DNA of 64,000 nt, from positions 124,001-188,000 of the forward strand of contig NZ_JBJURJ010000016.1 in the NCBI RefSeq assembly GCF_046098205.1, read 5' to 3'. The DNA comes from Paenibacillus_AR mesotrionivorans (lineage in GTDB: Bacteria > Bacillota > Bacilli > Paenibacillales > NBRC-103111). Below the pieces are notes generated by a model that was not told the DNA's origin, ran no database searches, and saw only the letters and a list, made by a program, of their open reading frames with translations. Of this stretch, positions 49,931 through 59,331 are shown piece after piece. Made by a program: the position numbers and the translations under genes. Numbering within the stretch: the first letter of the stretch is position 1; every line of letters begins with the position of its first letter.

Positions 49931-52900
49931 TTACGGCGCCACCGTTACTTGAATCCGGGCTTCAGCACCTTTGTAGACAGCGACAATCTCCGTAACACCT
50001 GCATATAACCCTTGTACTACCGCTCCAGCCCCACGGGATTGCAGCAGCCTGGCGATAGACGCGTCTTCGCTGTACCAGATGACCGCTTCCGGATCACTTA
50101 CCGGATTGCCCTGCTCATCCAGCACCTGCGCCAGCAGACTTTGCTGTTCCAGCAATCCCAGGTTCAGCGGAGCCGCTTGAAGCTGGACCGTATAAGGAGC
50201 TGTGTTGGGACCGGGATAATGGTATCCCTTGGAGCTGCCGAAGGCCTGGCTGTTAAAATCGGCACTGCCGCCCTCCCACTCCGCATTGGTTCCGTTCACG
50301 AACTGCGGGTCTGTGCCTTTTACCCCCTGCACATATTCATCGTTACGGATGGATTCCAGACTTCCACTGACCACATGAAACAAATTTGTGCCGTTGGTTT
50401 TGGCGATAATCGAGTCATAAATCCGAACCTGGTTCGCTTCCTCCAGCATCACTTCCGCATGCTGGTTGTTGAAGAAGGTGCTGAAATACGCATCCAGCCT
50501 GCCGTTGCCGCCGACCCACAGCCCCACGGAATCGCCGCTGCCCCCACGCTTGAAGGAATACCCGCTCACCGTACGGATGAAGGTAGCCTTATCCGCTGAC
50601 CAATAGCGGTAATTGCGCTTGTTGCCGAAGGATACGGTATCGATGAGCACCGGATTCCGGGACTTGTCATCCCAGCCACCGTCGGTGTTATCGAAGGCCT
50701 TGCTGCGCAGATAGGTGATGTTGTAGGCCGCCCGCTCAGCAGTAAAGCCGTCGCCGTTCCAATAGCTTCCCGCATCGTCCTGATGCCAGCTGTTGCGGCT
50801 CACCACATCCTGGAACACAATATCATGCTCGAAAATATAGTCGGACTCCGCCGGAGAATTGCCGATCCGGAAGCCCATGGGGAAGTTGCCCGGCGCCCAG
50901 TTGGCCTGCCCGCCCGCATCCGCGTCCACACCGATAACGGCCGCCATATAATTGCCGTTGCGGAAGCGGACTGCACTCTTCGTATAGTTGGTATATTCCC
51001 CGCCCTTTACGAGAATATCATGTGTGCCAACTGCAGGGTTGGAACGCGTGGCCCTGCCCCAGAAGTAGATGCCGTCGCTCATGTCATGCACATCCACATC
51101 GAACACCCGGATACCCTCATGCTGGCCGTTGACATAGATACCGTAGAAATAATTGCGGATAACAATATTTTCAATCTGCCAATAGCTGACGCCCAAGGGA
51201 GCGTTGATCAAGGAGCGCTGCAGCTGATTAGCCAGGGTATAATCCCCCTGGAACACCGGCTTGCCGGCGCCGGTATCCACTCCCGCCAGCTTCTTCATAT
51301 GCAGAAGATCCAGCCCGCCTCCGGTCAGGTTCAACGTCTGGGGAACTGTATAGGTGCCGCTCCCCACATAAAGGGTGTTGTTCTTGCCAGTTGCTTCCCA
51401 GGCTGCCTGCAATCCCCCCTCCAGGTCGCCTTGGAAGGCGTTGGCCCAGCTGCTGCCGTCCTTTGCCCCAGCTCCAGACGGCGTCACATAACGGTCCACC
51501 TGCAGCGGCTCTGTTGGCGGAACTGGAGGTGTACCCACCGTAGCAGCGGACAGGACTAACTCGCCGTAGCCCATGGTGTTCTTGTAGTTGTCGGCAATGC
51601 CGGACCATACCAGCTGGCCCTCCCGCGTGCCGCCGTTATCATCATCATTGACCGCCAGATCGAAGCCCATGCTTAAACCGGCGGCCGGAGTCAAACCGAG
51701 GTTCTTCCACGGAATGGCAAGCTCCACGCTGTAGCCTCCGCCGGCTGCTGCCGAGGCATGCTTAACCCCAACCGTTTCGCTCAGCCGTTCAAAGAAAGCC
51801 GTGTCATTATACCCCTTGCGGAAATGCCAGTCATGAATATCCAGGAGGGAGCCACGGCTGTAGTCCGCATCAAGAAACACCTCCACGGAATCATCATCGT
51901 AGGCATCCTTGGAATCATTCAACGGATGGGCATCCGTAACCTGTACACCGACATACAGATAATCTCCATCATACAGGGTGCCGAACATCACTGAGTTATC
52001 CGTGGTCCCCAGCACTGTTTTCCGGGCAGTCCGGTTGATCTGCCATACGGCTTCATCCAGTATTCCATCCGCCGCAATGGGACTTAACGTACGCAGCGTA
52101 TCCAAAGGGGGTTCCGGCACAAGCTCTTGTACTGTCACCGGAACGGTGGCCGACAGAGAACCGTATGCGGCCTGGATCATGGTGCTGCCCGCCTCTACTC
52201 CGGTCACCACTCCGCTGGAGCTAACCACGGCCACGGAAGGATCGGTACTGGTCCAGATGCTTTGCAGACCGGTCATAGCCAAATTGCTTTGGTCATAAAC
52301 GGTAGCCGTATACTGGCGGCTTTCATCCTTCAACAGTACAGCATTCTGCGGAGCAGCTGTCATTCGGGTGGGGATCCGCTTGTCAACAACACGGACATTG
52401 TCCACAGCGTAGCTGCCCTTGCTGTAGCCGCCTACTGCAATCCGCCCCGATGGGAAGGTGGTGTCGGTTGCCGTTACCACAGGTACACCGTCCACATAGC
52501 CGGTAAGGGATGTGCCGTCCATCTCCAGCTTCAGCAGATAAGCGATGCCGGGATTTAAGGTCATGGAAAAGGAGGCCAGCGTGGTGCTGGTGCCGTTTAC
52601 CATTTTATTGAGGATAACCGTATTGTTAGAGGTGTGAATCCGCAGCCCGTAATGGTTGTCCGCACTGCGGTATCTGCCGAGCACCCCCACCACATTATTC
52701 TCCGTGTAATTCTTCACCCATGCCTCTACCGAATAGCTGGTCCATGCGGAATCGCCCGCAGCCTGATAGCGGGTCGTAGAGCCGGAGGTATAGGTTTGTT
52801 TGAAAACCATCGTACTGCCGTCCGCCGCCACCGAATAACCGCCGGAGCCCGACCAGCCAGTGGAATTGCCATCCTCAAAATCATCGAAAAAAAGCACATT

Positions 52901-53059
52901 CTCGGATGCGGTATAAACCGCCGAGGTAACCGTCTCCAGAGCAGCCCCTTCTGTAACCGCTTTCTCATTTGCGTAAACAACAGGCAGCCCTGCCATGCTT
53001 AATAGTATACCCATCGTCAATATCACAGCTGTAAATCTTCTAAACCAAAACAGCTTCAT
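49931..53059 (-). CDS. Secreted multimodular PL9-like polysaccharide lyase
   Basis: The 1042-residue protein has a signal peptide (1-30). A LamG-like module (~52-230, DDFEDGNSTGWSGSGG), an Ig-like Big_2 domain (~232-315), a CBM9/DOMON-type module (~318-505) and a right-handed beta-helix (~520-955) follow, then a second Big_2-like domain. The helix starts DRYVTPSGAGAKDGSSWANA. It has SYWNGDGFTAER and RSKAFDNTDGGWDDKS, which match the calcium-binding NGDGF and DDGWD-type motifs of PL9 pectate/rhamnogalacturonan lyases. It would cut pectic polymers outside the cell. A 24-bp motif shared with the transporter and GH105 operons lies upstream. Confidence 0.82.
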   Translation of the reverse strand: MKLFWFRRFTAVILTMGILLSMAGLPVVYANEKAVTEGAALETVTSAVYTASENVLFFDDFEDGNSTGWSGSGGYSVAADGSTMVFKQTYTSGSTTRYQAAGDSAWTSYSVEAWVKNYTENNVVGVLGRYRSADNHYGLRIHTSNNTVILNKMVNGTSTTLASFSMTLNPGIAYLLKLEMDGTSLTGYVDGVPVVTATDTTFPSGRIAVGGYSKGSYAVDNVRVVDKRIPTRMTAAPQNAVLLKDESRQYTATVYDQSNLAMTGLQSIWTSTDPSVAVVSSSGVVTGVEAGSTMIQAAYGSLSATVPVTVQELVPEPPLDTLRTLSPIAADGILDEAVWQINRTARKTVLGTTDNSVMFGTLYDGDYLYVGVQVTDAHPLNDSKDAYDDDSVEVFLDADYSRGSLLDIHDWHFRKGYNDTAFFERLSETVGVKHASAAAGGGYSVELAIPWKNLGLTPAAGLSMGFDLAVNDDDNGGTREGQLVWSGIADNYKNTMGYGELVLSAATVGTPPVPPTEPLQVDRYVTPSGAGAKDGSSWANAFQGDLEGGLQAAWEATGKNNTLYVGSGTYTVPQTLNLTGGGLDLLHMKKLAGVDTGAGKPVFQGDYTLANQLQRSLINAPLGVSYWQIENIVIRNYFYGIYVNGQHEGIRVFDVDVHDMSDGIYFWGRATRSNPAVGTHDILVKGGEYTNYTKSAVRFRNGNYMAAVIGVDADAGGQANWAPGNFPMGFRIGNSPAESDYIFEHDIVFQDVVSRNSWHQDDAGSYWNGDGFTAERAAYNITYLRSKAFDNTDGGWDDKSRNPVLIDTVSFGNKRNYRYWSADKATFIRTVSGYSFKRGGSGDSVGLWVGGNGRLDAYFSTFFNNQHAEVMLEEANQVRIYDSIIAKTNGTNLFHVVSGSLESIRNDEYVQGVKGTDPQFVNGTNAEWEGGSADFNSQAFGSSKGYHYPGPNTAPYTVQLQAAPLNLGLLEQQSLLAQVLDEQGNPVSDPEAVIWYSEDASIARLLQSRGAGAVVQGLYAGVTEIVAVYKGAEARIQVTVAP

Positions 53060-53152
53060 CTTTTCATTCCTCCCCTGCTAAGCAGAATAAAATGTGTACG
53101 TCCCCAGAAAATCCGGCATCCCTCCTCCGCAGCCTGACTTTCTTTCTGTTTT

Positions 53153-53195
53153 ATTCTCCGGCAAAGCTCCATGACCGTCTATATTCATTTCTTCA
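53153..53195 (-). promoter_or_regulatory. Shared pectin-locus motif, site 1, with promoter
   Basis: The 24-bp motif (53172-53195; core GTCTATATTCATTTC on the plus strand) lies 113 bp before the PL9-like gene. On the minus strand its end (AGACGG) takes the -35 place and GAGAAT (53153-53158) follows 13 bp beyond the motif as a -10 box. Confidence 0.75.
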
Positions 53196-53298
53196 TGAAA
53201 CGCAAGGAATCGCCGATGCTGTCACTTCTTCAGGTGGACCAATCATTTGGTAAGAACAAGACATTAAGTGCTTCCAAGACCTGCAAGCCACAACAGAA

Positions 53299-53324
53299 AG
53301 ACCAGCCTGCAATCAGGCCGGTCT
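53299..53324 (-). terminator. Intrinsic terminator of the AraC-type regulator gene
   Basis: On the minus strand AGACCGGCCTG / CAGGCTGGTCT is followed by TTCTGTTGTG. Confidence 0.75.
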
Positions 53325-53332
53325 GCACATGC

Positions 53333-55612
53333 CTACTCCGTCCTCCGGAGAGACGATCCGTTTAGCTCCCGGTATTGGCCGGGGGTAATCCCCTCTATTT
53401 TGCGGAAATAGCGGATGAAATTTGTGGGGTTGGTATATTTCAGCTTTTCAGCCATTTCGGTAATGGTCATGTCCGTTTCCGTCAGCCATTTTTTGGCCAT
53501 CTGAAGCCGGTGCTTCAACAAATATTCGCTGAAGTTTACACCGGTTTCCTGGCGGAACACCTTGCTCACATAATGGGGATGATAGTCAATCCGGGAAGCG
53601 CACAGCTCCAGGGTCAGATCCGTATCGAAATCCTGATGGATCATGCCGATCACCGCATCGGATATGGTCTGGAACTGGTTGCTCCTACGTTCCTCCAGAA
53701 GGGCAATCACGGGATGGATCAGCTTATGGATAAACCAGCCCTCCATCTCCTCCACTGTCCGGTTGGCTGACATCTGCTCCATCAAGGGCTGCTCCCCCTG
53801 GATAATCACCCGCAGCGGAATACCCTCCTCCTGCAGCAGACTGCCGATTTCCGTCATGATTCGCAGCAGGGATAACTGGTATTCTTGGAAGTGAAAGGGT
53901 GGCTTCACCAGCTCCTGCAGCAGGAAGCGAAGCCGTTCCTCGGCTTGTTGAAGATAACCGTTCTTGATGTCCGAGATAAGCTCCTGCTCCAGCTTGACAG
54001 GGTAATGGACATCCGTCTCCGGCTCGGACAGCACATCCTCGCTGTAGATGATGGCTTCATTACCCAGCATTAACCGGTATTTCAGCGTTTCTTCCGCCTG
54101 CTTCAACCCCTTGGGAATGCCGTTCCAATCCTCCAGAGGCTGGCTAATGCCGATGCTGACGGTTACTCCCAGATAATCCGCAACCGCGTGCTGGAGGCTC
54201 TCTGCCCATTGCTGGATATCCTTATTCCATTCCTTGGCATCCCCGCCGTCCGTACCGAGAACACTCCATTGCCGGTTATTCAGCACCACGGGAATCAGCT
54301 GACCGGCCTGGGGAAGCATTTCGCCTGCCATATTGCTTATGGCAAACAGCAAAAGATCCGTATCCTTATCGTCATAGCGGGTGCCCTCCAGCGTATCAAT
54401 TTCCACCGCCATTACCTTCAAGAGCTGCCAATTGCGGGGGAATCCGAACCGCTCTTGCTTCTCCGCGATTTCCCGTCTGGTCACATCTCCAAGCAACAGC
54501 CGTTGGACAAAGGATGCCTTCAGCTGGGACTGGTACATCTGCAGCTGGCTGGTCATCTTCTTCTCCTTGTCCAGCATCCCTCTCACCCGGTGGCCGATCC
54601 GCTGGAGATGATCCTCCTCCTCAGGCTCCTTTGCCCCCCCTCCCTCCACCGGCTCCATAAGGTTGTCATGGAGCACCCGGATGGGACGGTACATATTACG
54701 CGACCCGAACCAGGAGGCAAATAAAATCAGGAAGCCGATAACCCCACAGGTCCACAGAGTAAAGCTGCGGATGGCATGGGACTCCTTCTGGATCACCTGC
54801 AGCTCCGCTGCCGCCAGGTAAATCCAGCCGTTATATTCCGAACGGATGAAGGTAATGCCGAAATCATTCCCTTGATAAGTCCAGTTCACCTGCCCCTCCG
54901 GGGCCTCATCCGCCTTCAGCCGCTGCCGCAGGTCCGGCTCCGCCAGCATTGCCTGAATGGAGCCGGTATCCTGGTGCATCAGCAGATTGCCCTCCCGGTC
55001 CAGTATGGCGGTGCTGCCCAGGGGATTGGCGCGCAGCATAAGCTTGCTTAAATGGCTGAAGGGAATTTCCGCCACAATGATGGCCGAGGGCGCAGGGGAA
55101 AACAACGGGTTCTTTTTGACATATTGAACCAAACTTTCATCCCATGTCCAGACTGAGTTGGCATTGGAGCGCAGAAATTCCTCCAGCCCCCTGACCTTCT
55201 CCGTTCCTGGCTTGTATGCGGCAATACCTCCGTTGTCCATCTTCCACCGGTAATCCCGGTTATACAGGGTCACATCCTGCACACCCAATTCAAATACCTG
55301 CAGCTGGCGCATATTCGTCTGCAATTCCGTCAGCGGCTCATAATAGTCCTGGTTTAACGGAATATTGAAGGAATACGCTGAGCCGGATGAATTCAAGTAG
55401 GCGGCCAGGGAGGTTTCCACGGTTTTCAGATTTTGTTCGATAGTTAACTGGCTATGCTTGAGGATTTGGGCATTCCCCGCCTCCACATAGCTTTGGATGG
55501 TATCGGAGGCCCGGATAGAGGAGAAAAGCCCCAGAACCGCCAGCGGCACAATGCCCAGCACGATTCCGTAAACGGCCAATTGATTGACATAGGTCAGCTT
55601 GCGCAGGCTCAT
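53333..55612 (-). CDS. Membrane-bound AraC-family regulator (YesS-like)
   Basis: The 759-residue protein has the length and layout of B. subtilis YesS. It has a membrane segment at ~8-30, an extracellular sensor domain (~35-280), a second membrane segment (~285-305, FTLWTCGVIGFLILFASWFG), a cytoplasmic linker, a GGDEF-like degenerate region and an AraC DNA-binding domain (~655-755; LTLELCASRIDYHPHYVSKVF and MTITEMAEKLKYTNPTNFIRYF). YesS-type regulators activate rhamnogalacturonan genes when oligosaccharide is sensed outside. It sits between the lyase and transporter genes and has its own terminator. Confidence 0.88.
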   Translation of the reverse strand: MSLRKLTYVNQLAVYGIVLGIVPLAVLGLFSSIRASDTIQSYVEAGNAQILKHSQLTIEQNLKTVETSLAAYLNSSGSAYSFNIPLNQDYYEPLTELQTNMRQLQVFELGVQDVTLYNRDYRWKMDNGGIAAYKPGTEKVRGLEEFLRSNANSVWTWDESLVQYVKKNPLFSPAPSAIIVAEIPFSHLSKLMLRANPLGSTAILDREGNLLMHQDTGSIQAMLAEPDLRQRLKADEAPEGQVNWTYQGNDFGITFIRSEYNGWIYLAAAELQVIQKESHAIRSFTLWTCGVIGFLILFASWFGSRNMYRPIRVLHDNLMEPVEGGGAKEPEEEDHLQRIGHRVRGMLDKEKKMTSQLQMYQSQLKASFVQRLLLGDVTRREIAEKQERFGFPRNWQLLKVMAVEIDTLEGTRYDDKDTDLLLFAISNMAGEMLPQAGQLIPVVLNNRQWSVLGTDGGDAKEWNKDIQQWAESLQHAVADYLGVTVSIGISQPLEDWNGIPKGLKQAEETLKYRLMLGNEAIIYSEDVLSEPETDVHYPVKLEQELISDIKNGYLQQAEERLRFLLQELVKPPFHFQEYQLSLLRIMTEIGSLLQEEGIPLRVIIQGEQPLMEQMSANRTVEEMEGWFIHKLIHPVIALLEERRSNQFQTISDAVIGMIHQDFDTDLTLELCASRIDYHPHYVSKVFRQETGVNFSEYLLKHRLQMAKKWLTETDMTITEMAEKLKYTNPTNFIRYFRKIEGITPGQYRELNGSSLRRTE

Positions 55613-55678
55613 AATGTTTAACCCCCCGGCTGCTCTGCTTTAGCTCTGGGACATTCCCATTGCCATGACGGAAAAGAA

Positions 55679-55700
55679 GGAGATGGCCGAAGCCATCTCC
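55679..55700 (-). terminator. Intrinsic terminator of the oligosaccharide transporter operon
   Basis: On the minus strand GGAGATGGC-TTCG-GCCATCTCC is followed by TTCTTTTC. Confidence 0.88.
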
Positions 55701-55731
55701 CAGGGCATATTTGCTAACACGCCCTATCGCT

Positions 55732-57285
55732 TTATTTAGCAGTCTTATGATACTCTTCGGTCAATTCGGCGATGACCTTGTCCCCGCCGGCCTTGCGCCA
55801 GTCTTCAATTGCCTTTTTGAGCCCGGCTTCGTCCAATTGGGCCATGATATATTTCACTTGAGCGTCCTTAATCATTTTTTCCAGCTCTGGTCCCTTCTCG
55901 GTTTGGGTCTTGGAAATGAGTGCCCGGCTTATGTTATAAATCGCTATTTTCTCGTTTTGGGCAACCAAACCGGCAATGGTGGCATCCACATCAGCCTGCT
56001 TCAAGGGCATGGCAACGGAAACATGAGCGACAGCCAGCTGATTCAAAGCACTGTTGGCCCGCTTCACAGTGTCAGGGCGGGATTCATCCGGAATCGCGTA
56101 TTGTCCTTCCACCGCGTAGTCGGCATCCTTGACGCCCCGGTACAGCAGGGTCATTCCTTCGGGGGTAGAGATTTTATCGAAGAAGGCCAGAATCTTCAAC
56201 AGCTCTGCTTCTGTTTTGATGGTACCCTTCGAGAACATGTAGCCGCCCAGGAAACCGCCTGTGCTGGAGGCAAGCAGCCCTTTGGGGCCGGTCAGCCCTT
56301 GCACAAATCCGAAATCTGCACTGGGATCAATCTTCTTCGTGTCTTTGTATACGGCACTCAGATCAGAATCCACTGTAATGGCCATGCCCGCCTTGCCTTT
56401 AACCAACATGTCCTTCATCTGCATGACATTGATCAGCGCGAAATCCTGGTTCATAATCTTCTCTGCGTACATTTTCCGGTAAAATTGCAACGCTTCCAAA
56501 TATGCCGGTGTTAAGAAGTTGGGAGTCACCTGGTTATTCACCAGTCCGTACGTAAACGGTGCACCGAAGTATATACTTACATCCCGTGTCAGTGAGTCCA
56601 AAGAGCTGGTCTCCACATAACCCACCGTATCATTCTTGCCGTTCTTGTCCGGATCATTCTCCGTAAATGCCTTGGCAACCTTGTAGAAATCATCCAGTGT
56701 CTTCGGCTCCGACAGACCCAGATTATTCAGCCAATCCTTGCGGTAAGCCACAACATGCCGGGCGGCGTCTCTGCTTCTGGGCAGCAAGTAGATTTTACCA
56801 TCATAACCGGCCCCATTCAATACTTCAGGATTCAGCTTGGAGAGGTTAGAGAACTGCTTCAGGTATGGACCGATTTCCCAGAAGGCGCCTGCCCGCACCG
56901 CATTCACCACGTTGGCTGAGCGGTTGGAGCTGACCAAAAGCACGTGTGGCAATTCACTGGATGCAAGTGTAGCGTTGAATTTGTCGTTATAGGCAGTGGA
57001 CGGCACCCAGGTAATATCCAGCTTGGTGTTGGTCAGCTTCTCCAGCTCCAGCTTGACGGGATTGTCGTCGTTGGGCGCTTCATTGGACATTTGGGTTATG
57101 ATTTTGATCTTGGTGGGCTCTTCCTTCTTAGCCGGTGCTGATTGGACAGGAACCGAAGCTCCCGGCGCTGGAGAACTGGAACTGCCGCTTTTCTCTTCGG
57201 ATCCACAGCCAGCCAATACGCTTACTGCTGCCAGGGATGCCGCTACCGAAATTAATCCAATAGTAGTGCCTGCTTTGTTCTTCAT
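55732..57285 (-). CDS. ytcQ: Oligosaccharide-binding lipoprotein (LplA/YtcQ-like)
   Basis: This 517-residue extracellular solute-binding protein has a lipobox LAGC near residue 26. The body has the type 1 family pattern ELEKLTNTKLDITWVPSTAYNDKFNATLASSELP and RDAARHVVAYRKDWLNNLGLSEPKTLDDFYKVA. It ends a three-gene operon with two LplB/LplC-type permeases, 34 bp after the second. In B. subtilis the homologous YtcQ-YteP-YtcP set lies with YteR and is linked to rhamnogalacturonan fragments. Confidence 0.88.
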   Translation of the reverse strand: MKNKAGTTIGLISVAASLAAVSVLAGCGSEEKSGSSSSPAPGASVPVQSAPAKKEEPTKIKIITQMSNEAPNDDNPVKLELEKLTNTKLDITWVPSTAYNDKFNATLASSELPHVLLVSSNRSANVVNAVRAGAFWEIGPYLKQFSNLSKLNPEVLNGAGYDGKIYLLPRSRDAARHVVAYRKDWLNNLGLSEPKTLDDFYKVAKAFTENDPDKNGKNDTVGYVETSSLDSLTRDVSIYFGAPFTYGLVNNQVTPNFLTPAYLEALQFYRKMYAEKIMNQDFALINVMQMKDMLVKGKAGMAITVDSDLSAVYKDTKKIDPSADFGFVQGLTGPKGLLASSTGGFLGGYMFSKGTIKTEAELLKILAFFDKISTPEGMTLLYRGVKDADYAVEGQYAIPDESRPDTVKRANSALNQLAVAHVSVAMPLKQADVDATIAGLVAQNEKIAIYNISRALISKTQTEKGPELEKMIKDAQVKYIMAQLDEAGLKKAIEDWRKAGGDKVIAELTEEYHKTAK

Positions 57286-57319
57286 TCAAGTTGCCCCCTT
57301 GAGATGGATTAATAATTTT

Positions 57320-58195
57320 TTATCCTTTTACAGATCCAAGCATAACCCCTTTGGCAAAATGCTTCTGCAGAAACGGGTATACACACAGAATAGGCAGTGT
57401 AGCCACGGTTATCACCGCCATCTTGACGGTTTGCGGCTGGGCGCTGGCAGTTTCGGCCATGGCCTCTGAACTTTCCAGCCAGTTCTGGGATTGCAGCACA
57501 ATAGAGCGCAGCAGCACCTGGATGGGCCATTTGTCCGCATCGTTCATATACAACACCGCCGCCATGAAGGTATTCCAATGGCCTACCGCATAAAACAGGC
57601 AGAAGGTAGCCAATGCGGGAAGGGACAAGGGCAGCACCAGCCGGATGAGAATCACCATGTCGTTGGCCCCTTCAATTTTAGCCGATTCCTCCAGACCGTC
57701 GGGCATTTGCTGGAAGAAATTTTTTAAGACGATCAGATTAAAAATATTGATGGCGCCCGGCAGCATCAGGGATCCGAAGGAGTTCAGCAGCCCCAGGGAT
57801 TTGATCAGCAGATAGGTGGGAATCATTCCACCGCCGAAGAGCATGGGGAACACCACCATCATCATCAGAACCTTACGCCCGATCAGATCCTTTCTGGACA
57901 ACGGATACGCCATCAACGAGGTCATAATCATGTTGATTAGAGTCCCCGCCACCGTAATGAATACCGTTACCAGAAGACTATGCATAATCCGGTCATTGGC
58001 AAATATCACCCGGTACGCATCCAGGGAAAACTGGGTTGGAAACAAAATGAAATCCTTGGTCAGTACCTCATGCTCGGAGGCAAAGGAGGTGCCGACAATG
58101 TGGACGAACGGCAGGGTTGTCGCCATCGCAAACAGGACAAGCAGCAGGAGGTTGACCGAGTCGAATATCCGGCCTCCCACAGAACGGTCTTTCAC
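57320..58195 (-). CDS. ytcP: Oligosaccharide ABC permease, LplC/YtcP type
   Basis: The GTG at 58195 is set by GAGGAG 9 bp upstream; the product has 291 residues and six membrane segments, with the EAA loop DGLEESAKIEGANDMVILIRLVLP. It follows the first permease gene by 16 bp. It forms half of the transport channel. Confidence 0.9.
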   Translation of the reverse strand: MKDRSVGGRIFDSVNLLLLVLFAMATTLPFVHIVGTSFASEHEVLTKDFILFPTQFSLDAYRVIFANDRIMHSLLVTVFITVAGTLINMIMTSLMAYPLSRKDLIGRKVLMMMVVFPMLFGGGMIPTYLLIKSLGLLNSFGSLMLPGAINIFNLIVLKNFFQQMPDGLEESAKIEGANDMVILIRLVLPLSLPALATFCLFYAVGHWNTFMAAVLYMNDADKWPIQVLLRSIVLQSQNWLESSEAMAETASAQPQTVKMAVITVATLPILCVYPFLQKHFAKGVMLGSVKG

Positions 58196-58211
58196 ATGGA
58201 ACAGCTCCTCT

Positions 58212-59186
58212 CTATATAATACCTTCCTCGCCGAATTTTTTGCTGAAGTGGTTCGCCAACAGCACCAGCACAAGGCCGACCAGGGACTTAAACAAGCCAA
58301 CAGCGGCGGAATAGCTGAAGGAGCCCTGAATGATGCCCATGGTGTAGACGTAGGTATCGAAAATCTCCGCCACCTCCCTGTTCAGGGAATTCAGCATGAG
58401 GAACACATGATCGAAGCCCAGCTCCAGAATATCCCCCAGCTTCAGTATCAGAAGAATGAAAATGGTGCTGCGGATGGACGGCAGGGTTACATGCCACAGC
58501 TGTTTGAACCGGTTGGCTCCATCGATTCGCGCCGCTTCGTAGAGCTGCTGGTCCACACCCGCCAGCGCCGCCAGATAGATGATGGTTCCCCAGCCCGTCT
58601 CCCGCCAGATGGCCTGCAGAATATATACCGGCCGGAATAAATCCGGGTTCATCATGATGGTGAACTTCTCCAGTCCGACAGCAGCAAGCATGCTTTGAAA
58701 TAAGCCATCCTGCATCTCGAAGACCACAAAGAAGATGCCGATAATAATTACCCAGGACATGAAGTGAGGAATATAAATCATGGTTTGGATGACCTTCTTG
58801 AAGCGTTGGTTGCGCAGTTCGTTCAGCATTAACGCTGCCACGATGGGCATGGGAAAGACCAGAAGCAGGTTCATCAGAGACAGGGACAAAGTATTCTTCA
58901 GCAGCATCAGGAAGGTGGGGTCGCCGAACAATCGGGAAAAATGCTTCACACCCACCCACGGACTGCCTGTTATCCCCTGGTAAGGGGAATAATCCTGAAA
59001 GGCAATGACAATCCCCCACATGGGGGCATACTTAAATACCAGAAAGTAAATAATGCCGGGTGTCAGCATAAAATAGAGCCACCGGTCCATGAGCATTTTG
59101 CGGATCGTTCTTTTTCTCATGAGCCAGCCTCTTGTGCTGCTCTCCGTCTGCCGGGGAATCTCGGACAGCTGATTCGCTTCAGCCAT
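58212..59186 (-). CDS. yteP: Oligosaccharide ABC permease, LplB/YteP type
   Basis: From the ATG at 59186 (AGGAG upstream) the protein has 324 residues and six membrane segments. It begins with the typical basic tail before YFMLTPGIIYFLVFKYAPMWG and has the EAA loop QLYEAARIDGANRFKQLWHVTLP. It is first in the transporter operon; site 2 of the shared motif lies 78-102 bp upstream. Confidence 0.9.
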   Translation of the reverse strand: MAEANQLSEIPRQTESSTRGWLMRKRTIRKMLMDRWLYFMLTPGIIYFLVFKYAPMWGIVIAFQDYSPYQGITGSPWVGVKHFSRLFGDPTFLMLLKNTLSLSLMNLLLVFPMPIVAALMLNELRNQRFKKVIQTMIYIPHFMSWVIIIGIFFVVFEMQDGLFQSMLAAVGLEKFTIMMNPDLFRPVYILQAIWRETGWGTIIYLAALAGVDQQLYEAARIDGANRFKQLWHVTLPSIRSTIFILLILKLGDILELGFDHVFLMLNSLNREVAEIFDTYVYTMGIIQGSFSYSAAVGLFKSLVGLVLVLLANHFSKKFGEEGII

Positions 59187-59244
59187 GGATTCATCACTCC
59201 TAACCTTCAACACTGGTCCCGCGCAACCGCTTGCTTTCTCCCCT

Positions 59245-59288
59245 ATTCTAGGGGCCAACGGCTTTGACAGTCCATATTCATTTCTTCA
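59245..59288 (-). promoter_or_regulatory. Shared pectin-locus motif, site 2, with promoter
   Basis: The 24-bp motif (59265-59288; core GTCCATATTCATTTC) precedes the transporter operon. On the minus strand GGACTG takes the -35 place and TAGAAT (59245-59250) lies 14 bp beyond the motif. Confidence 0.78.
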
Positions 59289-59331
59289 CCTGGCCGGTTT
59301 TGGCCATGAAATTCCTGCCGCAGGTCCCGGT

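Noticed and set aside
53171..53365. 64-codon plus-strand ORF
   Set aside because: It begins inside the shared regulatory motif and runs through the AraC terminator; no ribosome binding site.
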